DNA of 64,000 bases from Rhizopus arrhizus (Eukaryota > Mucoromycota > Mucoromycetes > Mucorales > Rhizopodaceae), in NCBI GenBank assembly GCA_024220505.1, contig JAKZZE010000011.1, forward strand, positions 1,550,001 to 1,614,000, read 5' to 3'. Positions 22,738 to 34,899 of the stretch are shown one piece after another; positions within the stretch are counted from its first letter, which is position 1; every line of letters begins with the position of its first letter. The notes beneath the pieces are model-generated. The model was not told the origin of the DNA. It made no database searches and saw nothing but the letters and a program-made list of their open reading frames with translations. Made by a program: the position numbers and the translations under genes.

Positions 22738-23841
22738 TCAAGGAAGAGGGGATTGATAAAAAGGGTAATCGGTATAACCTTTGAGATCATGCGTATAAAA
22801 AGTAAATCGATCATAAGGATTCAGTGGCCAGCGATGAAGAAGACGTTGAGGAAGATCTGGATTAGCCACAAACGCACGACCAAAGGATATCAAACAGTTG
22901 TTCTTTTCAGCATAGTCCATCGCAGCCTCTGTCGCGTTTGAATATCCACCGGCGACAATGATCGGTCCCTTCCAAATCTTGCGGTAGGGTTCAATCGAGT
23001 CCTGGTCAACAAAGGTATCGACCATGACGTTGGCGTGCGCCTGAACGAAATGAAGGTAGGCCAGATCGGGATGATGATGCTGAAGTTGAGAGACGAGGTA
23101 ACTCCAGGTGTCGACGACGGTGTCATCCGAGACGTCCTGAAAATTAGCCCCGGGCGTCAAACGAATCGCGGTACGGTGCGCCCCGATGGCGTCCACGATG
23201 GCGTCCACGACCTGGAGAGGAAAGCGAGTGCGGTTCGGGATACTGCCACCATAGTCATCCGTTCGTCGGTTACTGCTCGAGTTGATGAACTGATCCAAAA
23301 GATAACCATGCGAGCTGTGGATCTCGACCCCATCAAAGCCAGCTTCGATCGCGTTCAGCGCCGCCTGGCGGTACCGTTCGATCCAGTCTTTGATCTCAGC
23401 CACCGTCAGGGGTCGTGGCTGCTCATGATCGCCTCCCAAGATGTAGTTCTTGCCTCGGGCTGGGATATCACTGGCTGAGACCACTTGCTCTCCGTTGGGA
23501 TTCAAGTCCCTCGAGCCCACACGGCCGATATGCCAGAGCTGCATGAAAATAATGCCCCCTTTTTGATGAACAGCCTCCGTCACCTTTTGCCAAGCTTTGA
23601 TTTGTTCCTCGTGATAGATACCAGGCACATGTCTGTAACCGCCCGCAAGACGATCGATGAACGTCGCTTCAGATATCATCAGTCCTCCTCGACTCGTTCG
23701 CTGTGAATAATATTCAACAAAGCTCTCCGTAGGAACAGCGTCCAGCGTGGCCCTGGCTCGAGTCAAGGGTGCCATCACCACGCGGTGTTCAAGTTGATTT
23801 TTTCCAATTTTGATGGGACTGAAAAGAGCTTTGGAAGCCAT
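22738..23841 (-). CDS. Old Yellow Enzyme family NADH:flavin oxidoreductase
   Basis: Single exon, 367 residues, start MASKALFSPIKIG. It is an FMN-dependent (beta/alpha)8 barrel: 'VVMAPLTRARA', 'MISEATFI', 'MQLWHIGRV', the substrate-binding 'VEIHSSHGYLLDQF' with a His-x-x-His pair in place of the His-Asn pair of yeast OYE, then 'RRTDDYGGS' and 'VAGGYSNATEA' plus 'ISFGRAFVANPDLPQR' for FMN phosphate. It reduces activated alkenes such as enones with NAD(P)H. The reading frame is clearly richer in G and C than the surroundings and has no intron, unlike most genes here. That may reflect codon bias of a well-expressed gene or gene transfer. Confidence 0.93.
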   Translation of the reverse strand: MASKALFSPIKIGKNQLEHRVVMAPLTRARATLDAVPTESFVEYYSQRTSRGGLMISEATFIDRLAGGYRHVPGIYHEEQIKAWQKVTEAVHQKGGIIFMQLWHIGRVGSRDLNPNGEQVVSASDIPARGKNYILGGDHEQPRPLTVAEIKDWIERYRQAALNAIEAGFDGVEIHSSHGYLLDQFINSSSNRRTDDYGGSIPNRTRFPLQVVDAIVDAIGAHRTAIRLTPGANFQDVSDDTVVDTWSYLVSQLQHHHPDLAYLHFVQAHANVMVDTFVDQDSIEPYRKIWKGPIIVAGGYSNATEAAMDYAEKNNCLISFGRAFVANPDLPQRLLHRWPLNPYDRFTFYTHDLKGYTDYPFYQSPLP

Positions 23842-25021
23842 GCTTGACAAAGAGTGTAAGCTAGGTTAAAAGGAGGATGAAAAAAGAACGTGATTATCAC
23901 TCTATCTCCAGAAAAATTTTTATACTGCGCTTCCACTTTCAATTTACTAGATGCTTGAAAACTCCGCTTACTGTTTTGAATCATGTTGGACATTCGTGTG
24001 AGATTGAATTGCCCAAAAAACCAGACCAAGTTGATCAGATGTTTGAAACTATTTTGCCGAGCATTTTTACCTACACCATTTCCGGAAATAGATTGCACAA
24101 ATACAAAAAAATCTTTGCACACATAAAAAGTAAAGATTGCATAACCTTCTAAATTTCTTATTGCGCAGTTGTGCAATCTTTTACAAAAGCTCTTTATTTA
24201 AACAAGTTTGTAGTTTTGAATCTGAATAACGGCAGAACCTTTAAAGGTCCTTCAAACAGACACTGTTGCAAGTTTCATTTATTCTTGTAGTTAGTTTCTT
24301 CTATTAATAGCTTCACTCTTTCCATCTTGCTTTTGATCACAGACTAAACTGCTCAAGCTCTGGAGAGTATGGTGGAAGATATAGGTATCCATATCCACAA
24401 CTTGAAATTAATTTCGCAATCTGACCCGAATTATGTATCCATGATAAGACAGTGTCCTCTGAATTGTTCATGACGATCCAACACATCTAGAGTAGCAGAA
24501 ATGAAATTAAAGTAACCGTTGTATTTTAAGAATCTAAAGGTTATTATTAATGGACAAAGTATATAAAATATGTTGAGACTGTTTTAAAAGCGTTTATTCA
24601 TAAAATAAATAAAAGATGAGTGCTTATATCACTTCTCTAATACACTCAAGACGCGCTTAGAACAAGATGTACGTAGTACTAGAGCCTAGGTAGCAATGTC
24701 ATTCCGTTTGGGGGGGGGGAAAGCTGTATCTATGAGGTATATAGTTTTACATAGGCTTGTGTCAAACGTTAATTTAGAGAAATTCACTCTTCGCTTGAGA
24801 ATAATCCCAAAACAAACGCTACTATTATACTGTTAGAAGAGCTTTGAAAGTTCTTGCTAATTAGAAAGAGTGACTACCTAGCATTGTTGATATACGGACG
24901 GTTGCTATGCTTGAAATTATTTGACATGCTTTACATTAGTATCATCTACATGTATCTGATGAAAAAAAGAATGTCTATGAGAAATAAAAAATATTTCCTG
25001 ATCCTGGATTCAAAGAATTTC
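23842..25021. other. Intergenic region, no gene seen
   Basis: About 1.2 kb of AT-rich DNA between the OYE start and the helicase relic. Open frames on both strands are short and look random. A run of nine G lies at about 24711. Confidence 0.4.
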
Positions 25022-25306
25022 AAGACAGGTTGCCGGCACCAGCTATGTAAGATCACAGTTTCCGATCGCCCCTGTGTTTGCCTCAACTATCCACAAGTCT
25101 CAGAGCGCTACCATTGATTGTGTCAGTATTTATCTTGGCAATATGCTCACACACGGCCAATTTTATGTGGCAATGTCAAGAGTAAAGATCACAGATCTAT
25201 ATTTCTTTGGCGCTTCACTGCCATTAAAAAAAAAAAAAAAAAAAAAAAAGTATGATGTTGATGTTGAAGCAATCAATATCTCAAGAAGAAAAATTTGCAC
25301 AGACTA
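25022..25306 (+). pseudogene. Pif1-like helicase C-terminal fragment (Helitron-type relic)
   Basis: Translation gives 'RSQFPIAPVFASTIHKSQSA' followed by 'TIDCVSIYLG', 'THGQFYVAMSRVKITDLYFF', which are the final helicase motifs V/VI of Pif1-like enzymes (compare the usual 'A.TI.KSQG.T' and 'GQ.YVA.SR'). Upstream motifs are absent. A run of A (about 24, near 25227-25250) interrupts the frame as an in-frame polylysine before 'YDVDVEAINISRR'. Such pieces in fungal genomes commonly come from Helitrons, but a cellular Pif1 origin cannot be excluded. Confidence 0.7.
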
Positions 25307-25387
25307 GTAAAATCCGATCTCTCAAAAAACAACCAACTAGAATGGAATTAACAAAACCAATGAAACCCTTCTCAATAAAACCTTTAA

Positions 25388-25825
25388 TTAGTTACATTTT
25401 GTACTTTCCAAATTCTTGTTAAACTTGTTTTTTATTATTTTTGAAGTATTAACTTTATAGTCGATACAACATGAAACAAGATTCATTTGTTGTCTTTTTT
25501 TTTTTTTTGAAACCATAGCATAGATGACTCGTAAACTTTCCAGAGTAGTGTATGTGACAAGGAGATTGTGAAGATGACCAGATCTTAGGCAAGACTGCCA
25601 GTTCATACGACTACTTTGTTCTTTTCTGAATGATTCAGCAAATTGAATGTCTTCGTCCGCCATTGCATGTGTTCGCTTTGATCGTGGTCCCATGGGTAAA
25701 CGTTCAGGGAAATCCAGTTCAACTGATGACTGTGAGGATTCCGAATTATCCTTGACTTCATCATTGTATTGTACGCCTTTTTCACAAATTCGTCGAATCT
25801 TGTTGAGCAGTTCCTTTGAGTTCAC
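25388..25825 (-). CDS. Unrecognised ORF, possible gene remnant
   Basis: 145-codon frame without ATG at its start; the frame stays open for 13 more codons upstream. It has an acidic/Ser-rich middle ('VKDNSESSQSSVELDFPERL') and a Lys-rich, low-complexity end partly made by a poly(T) run on the plus strand. I do not recognise a domain. It lies beside relic sequences, so it may be a transposon-derived fragment. Confidence 0.25.
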   Translation of the reverse strand: MNSKELLNKIRRICEKGVQYNDEVKDNSESSQSSVELDFPERLPMGPRSKRTHAMADEDIQFAESFRKEQSSRMNWQSCLRSGHLHNLLVTYTTLESLRVIYAMVSKKKKRQQMNLVSCCIDYKVNTSKIIKNKFNKNLESTKCN

Positions 25826-25984
25826 CTTTTCAAGAATACTTTGAAATAAGCGCTTGTTCGTTGAGCATTAAATAAATTATAATCGAGGGGGGTTTGTTCG
25901 TTTTTGTTATTTGTTTTGTAACCCCTGCGAAATTTGATACTGGCAACAAAATCTGAGGTAGGGAACTGAGCAGAAACGTATGGA

Positions 25985-26717
25985 TTAGCTGTTTAGTGAC
26001 CGACTCCTGTTTTCTTTGTGAAACTTGAGGATTTGCCTAGTGGCTCTTGCTTTCCTGAGGGTATAATTCCGCGAACGCGATTCGATAAAGTAGGATGACA
26101 GTCGGGTCTTCAGAATAAGTATGGCGATGCAAAGACGGTTGTTGCTCCAGCAGGAAGAGTGACAAGCCAAGCAGGGGGGTTCATGGGACATGAATGATAA
26201 TCGTTGTCGGGAATGGTTTCTTTGGATAGGATGAAGCATTTCTTTGCCCCAAATCAAAGAAGGAATCGTCAATAACCATGACTTTTGTTCAGATGCCATG
26301 AGGAAATCCAAAATCAGACTAACTGGAGAAATATTGTTGGTGCCAAACACCAATACCACTGGGAGAGCGTGATAAGTTTTGACAACATTCAATGAATAGG
26401 TAATCAAACGTTGAAGGAACAGATCATTAATGGTGTTTGGAACTTCGATCAGCATTAGTGGGAATGACGAAGGTAGATTGGACATATAAACATCTTGCAT
26501 TATTCCAATCGTCATCAGTCAAGGTGTAAGTACCGTTCGGAGCATCTAGCAATTCCTTGGTGATATCGACAATATCCTGGTGTTTAAGGACAGTTCGATT
26601 CATTATGTCACGAACAGGTATATATTCTGGCGGTAAATTTATGGTTAACAAGTCATGATGAGATATATTGTATCGAGAAAAGTGAGTTGCATGAAAAAAA
26701 AGGCTTTTTCGATACAA
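25985..26717 (-). pseudogene. Frameshifted ORF resembling a PD-(D/E)XK-type repetitive family
   Basis: Two overlapping frames (26427-26717 and 25985-26515) join into one protein-like sequence: 'PPEYIPVRDIMNRTV', 'NGTYTLTDDDWN', then 'LMLIEVPNTINDLFLQRL' and 'HALPVVLVFGTNNISP'. The segment 'LIEVxNT...RLI' resembles the strand with the ExK/Q core of Rpn-like or transposase-associated PD-(D/E)XK nucleases; this is a weak, pattern-based guess. One frameshift near 26500 and a doubtful C-terminal part show decay. The 5' end lies inside a large inverted repeat. Confidence 0.35.
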
Positions 26718-26791
26718 TATGTCTCATCATGACTTGTTAACCATAAATTTACCGTCAGAATATATACCTGTTCGTGACATAATGAGTCGAA
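26594..26791. repeat. Large imperfect palindrome (arms about 85 bp)
   Basis: The left arm (TTCGATTCATTATGTC ... TTGTATCGA) is repeated in reverse to the right (TCGATACAATAT ... GACATAATGAGTCGAA), with few mismatches and a loop of about 25-30 nt. A transcript would form a long hairpin. Confidence 0.9.
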
Positions 26792-26831
26792 TACTTTTTT
26801 TTTTTTTTTTTTTTTTTAAAAAAATGCACAC

Positions 26832-27224
26832 TTAATCAATGTCTTCAAGTCTTGCAGTAAGTTTATAGATTTCCATAGAATATTGTGGATACTTCTTTGC
26901 ATACTTTACATCTCTTTTTTGGTGCCTGTTATCATTTTTTAGAAGGTTGTATAATTCCTTTTCAGTACACCAGTGTTTATTCATGATGTAGCCTTCAAAC
27001 TCTGGTTTCACTTTATATAATGCTCTGATAATTTTGTTGTAATCAGGCTCAAGTTTTTGCCAATCTATCTTGTAGAAAAGGTCATAGTGAAAACTTGAAA
27101 TCTTTGAGCCACATAACAATTCAACAGCTGCTCCATTAAGCAAAAAATTTGAATATTCAAAGTCTGTGGGCCATACACCTGTATCTACTGGAATATCTTT
27201 CGCTATTAAACTTTTATTAAACAT
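26832..27224 (-). CDS. Unrecognised small protein
   Basis: 130 codons from ATG at 27224 (MFNKSLIAKDIPVDTG) with no interruption. The protein is mixed in composition, Lys/Tyr-rich towards the end ('KRDVKYAKKYPQYSMEIYK'), without signal peptide or membrane segment. No family is recognised. The downstream side is a long T/A tract next to the large palindrome. It could be a genuine small gene or the remnant of a mobile element. Confidence 0.35.
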   Translation of the reverse strand: MFNKSLIAKDIPVDTGVWPTDFEYSNFLLNGAAVELLCGSKISSFHYDLFYKIDWQKLEPDYNKIIRALYKVKPEFEGYIMNKHWCTEKELYNLLKNDNRHQKRDVKYAKKYPQYSMEIYKLTARLEDID

Positions 27225-27561
27225 CAACCACACCCCTATAGTAGTTGAAAGGGGGGGCGTCGAATACTATTTGACCAAATGAAGTTTAAAAAAGTGACAA
27301 ATTGAAATTCAAGTTTATTCAAAAGTTGACGAATTGGGACCGGAAGCACTATAAAAAAAATAGACCCCAAAAGCAGTTGCTATTTTTTTTATTTGCACGT
27401 GATTTATGAAACGGGTAAACTATTGATTTGGCTGCCTTGATTGTCAACAGTTTAAATGGGATCCCTCTGTTTTTTTTATTATCTTTCAATAAACAGAAAT
27501 GATAAGATGGCTACCATGAATTTGTTTTTAAAATAATACAGAAGGAAGGCTATGTCAAGCT

Positions 27562-29545
27562 TTATTTTTTCAGCAAACTGTGAACGACATGCGATACTTT
27601 AAGATTTTTCAAATCTGTGTAAGTCTGTCCTGTTCCCACAAAATAAATAGGTTGACCGGTGATGTAGGTCATCGAGAGAGCCGCACCGACTTTATCATCA
27701 ATCGTATCAAACTTGGTCAAGATCATGCCATCGATATGTCTTGGATTCTGCAGGCCTGAAAAGTCCTTGAGGGCCTGGTTGAACTTTGTCAACTGATCCA
27801 CAGCTTCATTACCCACCAAGGCCTCACCCACAAAGATGATCTTGTCGGGCTGATTGACCGAGACCAGCTTGGAAAGGGCTCTCATCAGCGGTTCATTGTC
27901 CTGCATACGACCGGCGGTATCGATCAAGACGACATCAAAGTGATGCATCGCAGCATAGCCAATCGCATCCTTTGCGATCCCGGCCGAGTCTTTACCATAG
28001 CCACGTTCAAATAACTCGACTTGACCCTCACCACTGGTCTGAAGGGCACGCAGGTTACGTGCATGGACCCGAAGTTGCTCCACCGCACCACTACGAAAGG
28101 TATCACAGGCAGCGATCAAGATCTTGTAGTTATTTTGAAGTAACCAAAAGCAGACCTTGCTCAGATTCGTCGATTTACCTACCCCATTCACACCAATAAA
28201 ACAAATACTGTACGGTCTTTTTCTGATCTGGCCTGTTCGATATCGCGCAAGATGTCCAAGGATGTCTTGGGTGTCAAGATACGTTTGAGGGCTGCTTCCA
28301 TACTGTTGCGAACCGCGGTCGATACGCCTGTTGTCACATGTCCCGTCAGCAACCTCTCTTTTACTCTTTCTTTTCAACTTACGCTCAAAGCTCCCCAGCT
28401 TCTTTCCCAGCAGGCTTGATTTCACACTTTGACATAAATGATCTGCAATCTCTGTGGCCACGTTTTGAGCCACCAGATGTTCTCTGATGGTTGAAATCAC
28501 AGGATCCAGCATGTCTGCAGTGAGTTCTCTTGTTCCAGTAAATGATTTCAGATAGGAAAACAGACCGGTCGACTTCTTTTCTTCTCCTTGGTCAAACTCA
28601 TCCTCTTCTTCTGATACATCGTCTGGTTGCTGCTGAACAATGTCTTGCACTTCATAAATACCCTTTTCATTCTTTTGTCCAAGTTTAGATTCATCCACCC
28701 ACTGAGAGGCCACGAGATCTGGATTGGTATCGTCTGCTGCTGCCTTTTCAGAGTAATCATAGGCATCCATTTCTCCTTTTGCAATCTGACCATCCCACAC
28801 ACGAGCTTGCTTTTGTGATTTCTTTTTCTTTTGTGATGTGTCTCTATAAACAGGGTTGATTTCAATTCGTGCTCTTTTTCAACTCTTTCTTACTCGGATG
28901 GTTTATTTGTCTTTACACTCGTAGACTTTTTGACCCCTTTTCCTCTTGGGTTACCTTGAAGGTGTAAAGCTCGAATGTTCTTTGTGATTTCGTCTTCATC
29001 TATTTGAGCATTCGTTCCGGAATGACTCAGTGGAAGAGAACCCGCTAACAAAGCAATCAATTCATCTGTACATTATTATACCGCCCTCTCTTACTATTCT
29101 GTGCTTGAGAACCCTTCAAGCTCTGTTCAAACTTTTTTGTGTCTTCAAATTTCCTAGGTTGCTTTTTCAAGTTGATATATTTCTCTTCTACTTGCTTTAG
29201 TAATCTGTCAAAGATGGGACCAAACGAACTGAAATCACCCATGACGTCCTGTCCGAGCATTTCTTGAAAGGTAGCCATAAACACACGCTTCACGGTTTCC
29301 AAAAGCTCTTCGAGATAGTTCAGAGTCAAGATCTTTTGATAGACAACGACAAACACAAGCTCGACTTCATTCGCAAACGTCCACTTTAAGGCGTAATTGT
29401 TTTGAATGTATTCTGTCGTACCCGATCGTTCTTCAATCAACACATTTTTAATCAGTTCTTGAACAGGAGAACCAGAGATGGGCGCAAATGCCTTTTGCCA
29501 AAGTACAAAGCCACCTTTTGTTAAAATGGTAAATAAATCCAACAT
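27562..29545 (-). CDS. SRP101: SRP receptor alpha subunit (frameshift in the last exon)
   Basis: Four exons: 29113-29545, 28894-29065, 28383-28843 and 27562-28327; the first junction (47-nt intron) is the least certain. The N-terminal SRX domain starts MLDLFTILTKGGFVLWQ. A charged linker follows, with 'ARVWDG', then the NG GTPase domain: 'GVNGVGKSTNLSK' (G1), 'ACDTFRSGAVEQL' (G2), 'DTAGRMQDNEPLM' (G3), 'TKFDTIDDKVGAA' (G4) and 'VGTGQTYTDL' (G5). It docks the ribosome-SRP complex at the ER membrane through the beta subunit. In exon 4 the frame of 'LRDIEQARSEK' and that of 'RPYSICFIGVNG' differ by one base at a run of five T (28218-28222, plus strand). One extra base would restore 610 residues. 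Confidence 0.93.
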
Positions 29546-29604
29546 ATTTTATTGAATAGAAAAAAAAAAAAAATAAATAAATAAAAAAATAAAAAATTCA
29601 AGTG

Positions 29605-30940
29605 TTACTCGACAGAGAATCGATAGGGATCTGTCTTGATTTGAAATGTTGCTTGATCCCAAATAAAATGGGAATGTAGTTTTGAATAACGCGTCATGCA
29701 ACTCCAATCATTCCAATCTATTCTTTATTAGCAAACTCACTCCTATTCTCTCTTTTTCTTACCAAAATTTTCCTTTTCATCACAAGCACATTTCTTTTGA
29801 TGCCAAGGTTCAGTAGGACAATGCATCAAAGGGATATGTTTATATCCAATGTCATTAAAAAAATGAACCTCACTTGACTTGAGCATCATGGCAACGGCCA
29901 AAGAATGAACAGGGGCATCTCCCCACCTATCTCACCGGGCATGAGTCAATCGCTTGTTTCGTTTTGGTTTACCTTTCATAAAAGAAGCCACCTTGACGAT
30001 CCAGGTGCTCAAAGAATCTTGTGTACTTGATGCTTCTCAAGAAGTCCAGGGAACCAATCTAACAAAGGATGAGGGGAAGGTCAGTGATCGGTTTCATTCT
30101 TACTTCAAAATTGGACCAAAAATGACATCCGTTGTAAGACGCATAATCATCATCGGTCAAAAAACCCAACAGACTGTCATTTCCTCTTTGAACATACTCT
30201 GGATAATCGGACATGAACTGTTGAGTAGCGTTCCAGAGAGTAGGGATCGTTTCCATATACTCTGTTAAAGCCATCGTCCAGCCTGAGACAGGGTTAGTGA
30301 TCTGTTCTGTATACAATCAAAACACATGCCATATTTAAAGTCATTGTCCTTCATCATCTGAAACACATCATAATCAATATCACAGTAAAAATCCACATCA
30401 GGTTCCACTCGCCTACAACACCGTCAACATCTTTTTTTTTTGGGGAGGGCTTTGTTACCAATAATATTCAAAAGAGGCCAATAAGGGATGCCTAAAAAAG
30501 AATCCAGATTGATATCGACACATGTGCCTGTAAGACTCACTGCCTCCATAGATCACCTCTCTGCTTTCCATCTCCTGTCGACACGCTGCGGCCTTGGTTT
30601 GATTGATAAAGTCTGGATAACCCCAGTGGTCTGCGTCGATCTTTCCATAGTGAACGGTAGCCCGGGTGAGCGAGGCCGTCTTTTGCTTGAACTCGTCTGT
30701 AAAGTGTTCTTCGTTCAGAAACACATATGGATAATTGAATTTCTCATTGAACCGATCTTCCAACTGACGCATCGCATGGCGAACACCGTTCAGATCCGAG
30801 TTTCGTGCCAGTATCACAAACGCCGCCCTCACCTCCTTCCGTGCACGCGACTTGGCCACTTTGAAAAATGTGGTAAAGACAGCAAACAGGGCGAGAAGGA
30901 GAACGAGTTGAAAGCCCAGGGCTGGTCTTCTTTTGATCAT
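29605..30940 (-). CDS. Alpha-1,2-mannosyltransferase, GT15 (KRE2/KTR) family
   Basis: Six exons: 30459-30940, 30330-30412, 30104-30282, 29973-30058, 29763-29926 and 29605-29717; 368 residues. It is a type II Golgi membrane protein: short basic tail MIKRRPALG, one membrane anchor ('FQLVLLLALFAVFTTFF'), then the catalytic domain with 'YPYVFLNEEHFTDEF', 'MCRYQSGFFFRHPLL', 'RVEPDVDFYCDIDYDVF', 'CHFWSNFE' and 'GGFFYERWGDAPVHS'. It adds mannose from GDP-mannose to O- or N-linked glycans of secreted proteins. The second intron uses a GC donor (30283-30329). An in-frame ATG at 30991 would add 17 residues to the tail. The last exon gives the Cys-containing end 'FDWNDWSC'. Confidence 0.93.
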
Positions 30941-31436
30941 GGATGCGTAAAAGACAAAGGAGAAAGAAAACGTATTTGGTTGATTCTTCATTCATCATGC
31001 ATCTCAAGAATCTCTCCCCCTTTTGCGCTATTTTAATTTAACCTAACCCGCAAGACTGTTTATTTCACCAGACACAATAATTTTTTTTTTTTTGAATGGG
31101 CAAACATATAAAGCTTACTTTTTTTTTTTTTTCCTCTTTTTTTTTTTTCTTTTCTTTCTTTAGATTAAAAAAGAGTAGATACGAAATGAAATTTTTGAAT
31201 AAAAGGTAATTACAAACAAATGGGTGTGTATTTTGATGATTAGTCTTGAAGCTGAAGTTTGGTTTATACGCAACTTTAAAGACCATTCTTTATGAAGCTA
31301 CTTTTACTTGCCCTCTCTGAATAATACACACTAAAAACAAATTGACAATGATCAAAGATATTAACTTTCTTTAGTAGGTACGTGTTGGCTGTTTATATAC
31401 TTTAAAAATTTTTTTAAATAAAATCGTGGCTTATGA

Positions 31437-32397
31437 TCACTGTGTATATCCATAAAAGGAGTGACCTTGTGTTGTGTAGTGTCTTGGGGCAGGGTAGATC
31501 ATGGGATACAAGTAGGGTTTGATTCTATACGGATAATAATAATAATCTTCATCCAACTCATCTTGATCATAAAAATCGGATGCTCTCAAGGGATAACTTG
31601 GTCTGGGATCCCCTGGCCACCTTTGATCAATTGATTTCGCTCTCGGTTTATGAAACGGAGTGGTCGTCACAAGCGTCGCCGACGGACTGTCACTCGCGTT
31701 ACTGCTGTGACGACGACGACCGAGCTGTTCTTCTGATCTGGATCGTTGAGCCTGCCTTCTTTCCAGAGCCTCCTTCAACTGGCTCTCGGTCTCTATCAAT
31801 CTTTCCATCATCTTCTTCCTATTCTCCAGCAGCTCTTGTTCTTTTCTTTGCCACTCGGCTCTGTCCAGCGCCTGCTGCTTTTCCATCCGCAGCACCTTTG
31901 CTTTCAATTCCTGCAGCAGCTGCTCTGTCTCATCGGGTTGAACGATGGCTGGAGGATGGGCGGGTGATGAAGGATCGGGTAAGGATGTTTGGGTCAGATC
32001 ATGCTCTGATAATGTTTCAAGTGCTGAATCATACCCTCGACTGTGATCATCCTCTTCATGGCTTGCTGAAGCATCAAGGATTGTGTGTGAAATGGATTGA
32101 GCGAGTAATAAATCTAATGCATGTCAACCTTTTTTTTTTTTTTTTTTTTTTTTTTGACGTACTCTCTTTTTTCTTACTGGACAATTCAAGTCGTGATCTA
32201 CCTTCACTCTCTTCTACTTCCGTCTTATCACAATCAAACCCACTCAAAATGGCCCGTGTTGGCGTCAAGATTCTTCTAGGCTTAGGCATGACAATCATCG
32301 CTGGCTCTTTTGATGCGCTCTTCTCTTTGATCGAAGGCTCGAGGATACTGTGGGCTATCTTGCCATCGGATTTCTTCTTTTTAAATAATTTCATCAT
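31437..32397 (-). CDS. Coiled-coil protein of unknown function
   Basis: Two exons, 32178-32397 and 31437-32113, giving 298 residues; the 64-nt intron holds a very long A tract. The start is MMKLFKKKKSDGK, a basic N-terminus. A central coiled coil is made of 'RMEKQQALDRAEWQRKEQEL' and 'RKKMMERLIETESQLKEALE'. A Ser/Arg-rich stretch ('QRSRSEEQLGRRRHSS') and a Tyr/Pro-rich C-terminus ('YYYYPYRIKPYLYPMIYPAP') follow. No enzyme domain is recognised; a scaffold or cytoskeletal role is only a guess. The reading frame shows no break. Confidence 0.65.
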
Positions 32398-32498
32398 TTT
32401 CACAAAAACAAAAAAAAAGTGAAGAAAAAAAAAAAAAAAAAAAAAGGAGAAAAAGTGAATTCTATACATGGAAAGTTGTACAAAAACATTCACTTCTT

Positions 32499-33863
<1,365 letters not shown>

Positions 33864-34899
33864 TACAGTGGTTTTTTTTTTTTAAAAAAAAAAGTTGGTA
33901 GACGCTAAAGCTTCCCAGAGCAATTGAAGTCACGCAGAAAGTGTCAAAGAAAAAAAAAAACTAGCAAGTTTGCATTTAAATAAACAGAATACATAATGAA
34001 GAATTGCAAAGGAGTAGAAGATCAGAAAGCTTTGATATGCGTCAGTGATCATCCAATAAATTCTGCTTGTGATAAAAGAAGAATTGATTCGAATTCAGCC
34101 ATAAGGGAAACAAGTTTGAAACATGAGGGAAACAGAGAATAGGGTTGCTGTTTTTAAAATCACTTGACATATTCCACAGGAAAACGGTGATAGAGTGAAA
34201 ACATAGGGTTTCATTCAAAACGAGTCTATTACCAAAACATTTGTTATTGAATGTATGGCTTTGTTTAGATTGTGATGGACACAAGTCAAGATGGAGGTTA
34301 TTGTCAACAAAAGATGGATAGCAAATCAGAACAAGGTCCTAATCAGTGGTTTGTTACTGCCATACAATTCTCTTATTTTATAGTATGTCAAGGGGGGGGA
34401 AAAGAAATGACCCAGAGCGCTTGTCAAATGAATAAAGATCAAAGAGTGCACAATCCGCGGAATATTCCAATGACACGAGAATAATTGAATGAGTCTGGTC
34501 ATGTTCTCAGCAAGGAATCAAGAGCATGTGTAATTAAAAAAGAGCGAGATGGCATCAGACCTGTTTCTGGTATCTTGAGGATCAATTGACAGAGTGACAG
34601 TGGGAGGGAACTAAGCAGGCTGTCATTCAATAGTGACGTGGGACAGATAAAGCGTGTGAAAAGTGTAGAGATTGGCATGTGCCTCAAAGCAAGAGAAAGA
34701 TAAGGGCAGTGTGATTTAGGGTTTGCTTCAAATAGGATTCTGCCAATAGATGGGTTCAACTGGTCAATTCATCCTTTTGTGCACATTGATCAATCAAATG
34801 ATACAATACCCAACATTTTCAATTCCTTTTGGGGAAGGGAAACAAGATTTTCAAACAGTTTTTATTTAAATTGGACACAAACGCATAGCCCCCTTCTTG
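33864..34899. other. Intergenic region, no gene seen
   Basis: About 1 kb between the pseudogene and dihydropteridine reductase. It starts with a perfect T12A11 tract (33872-33894). Short frames on both strands have no recognisable content. Confidence 0.4.

Noticed and set aside
29066..29112. Alternative 29-nt intron (GTAAGA donor) in the SRP receptor gene
   Set aside because: It gives the same phase and a better donor, but would be far shorter than any other intron here (minimum 41 nt). The 47-nt version was preferred, with reservation.
34272..34484. Small plus-strand gene candidate
   Set aside because: Composition and start context look random; there is no signal peptide, domain or intron support.
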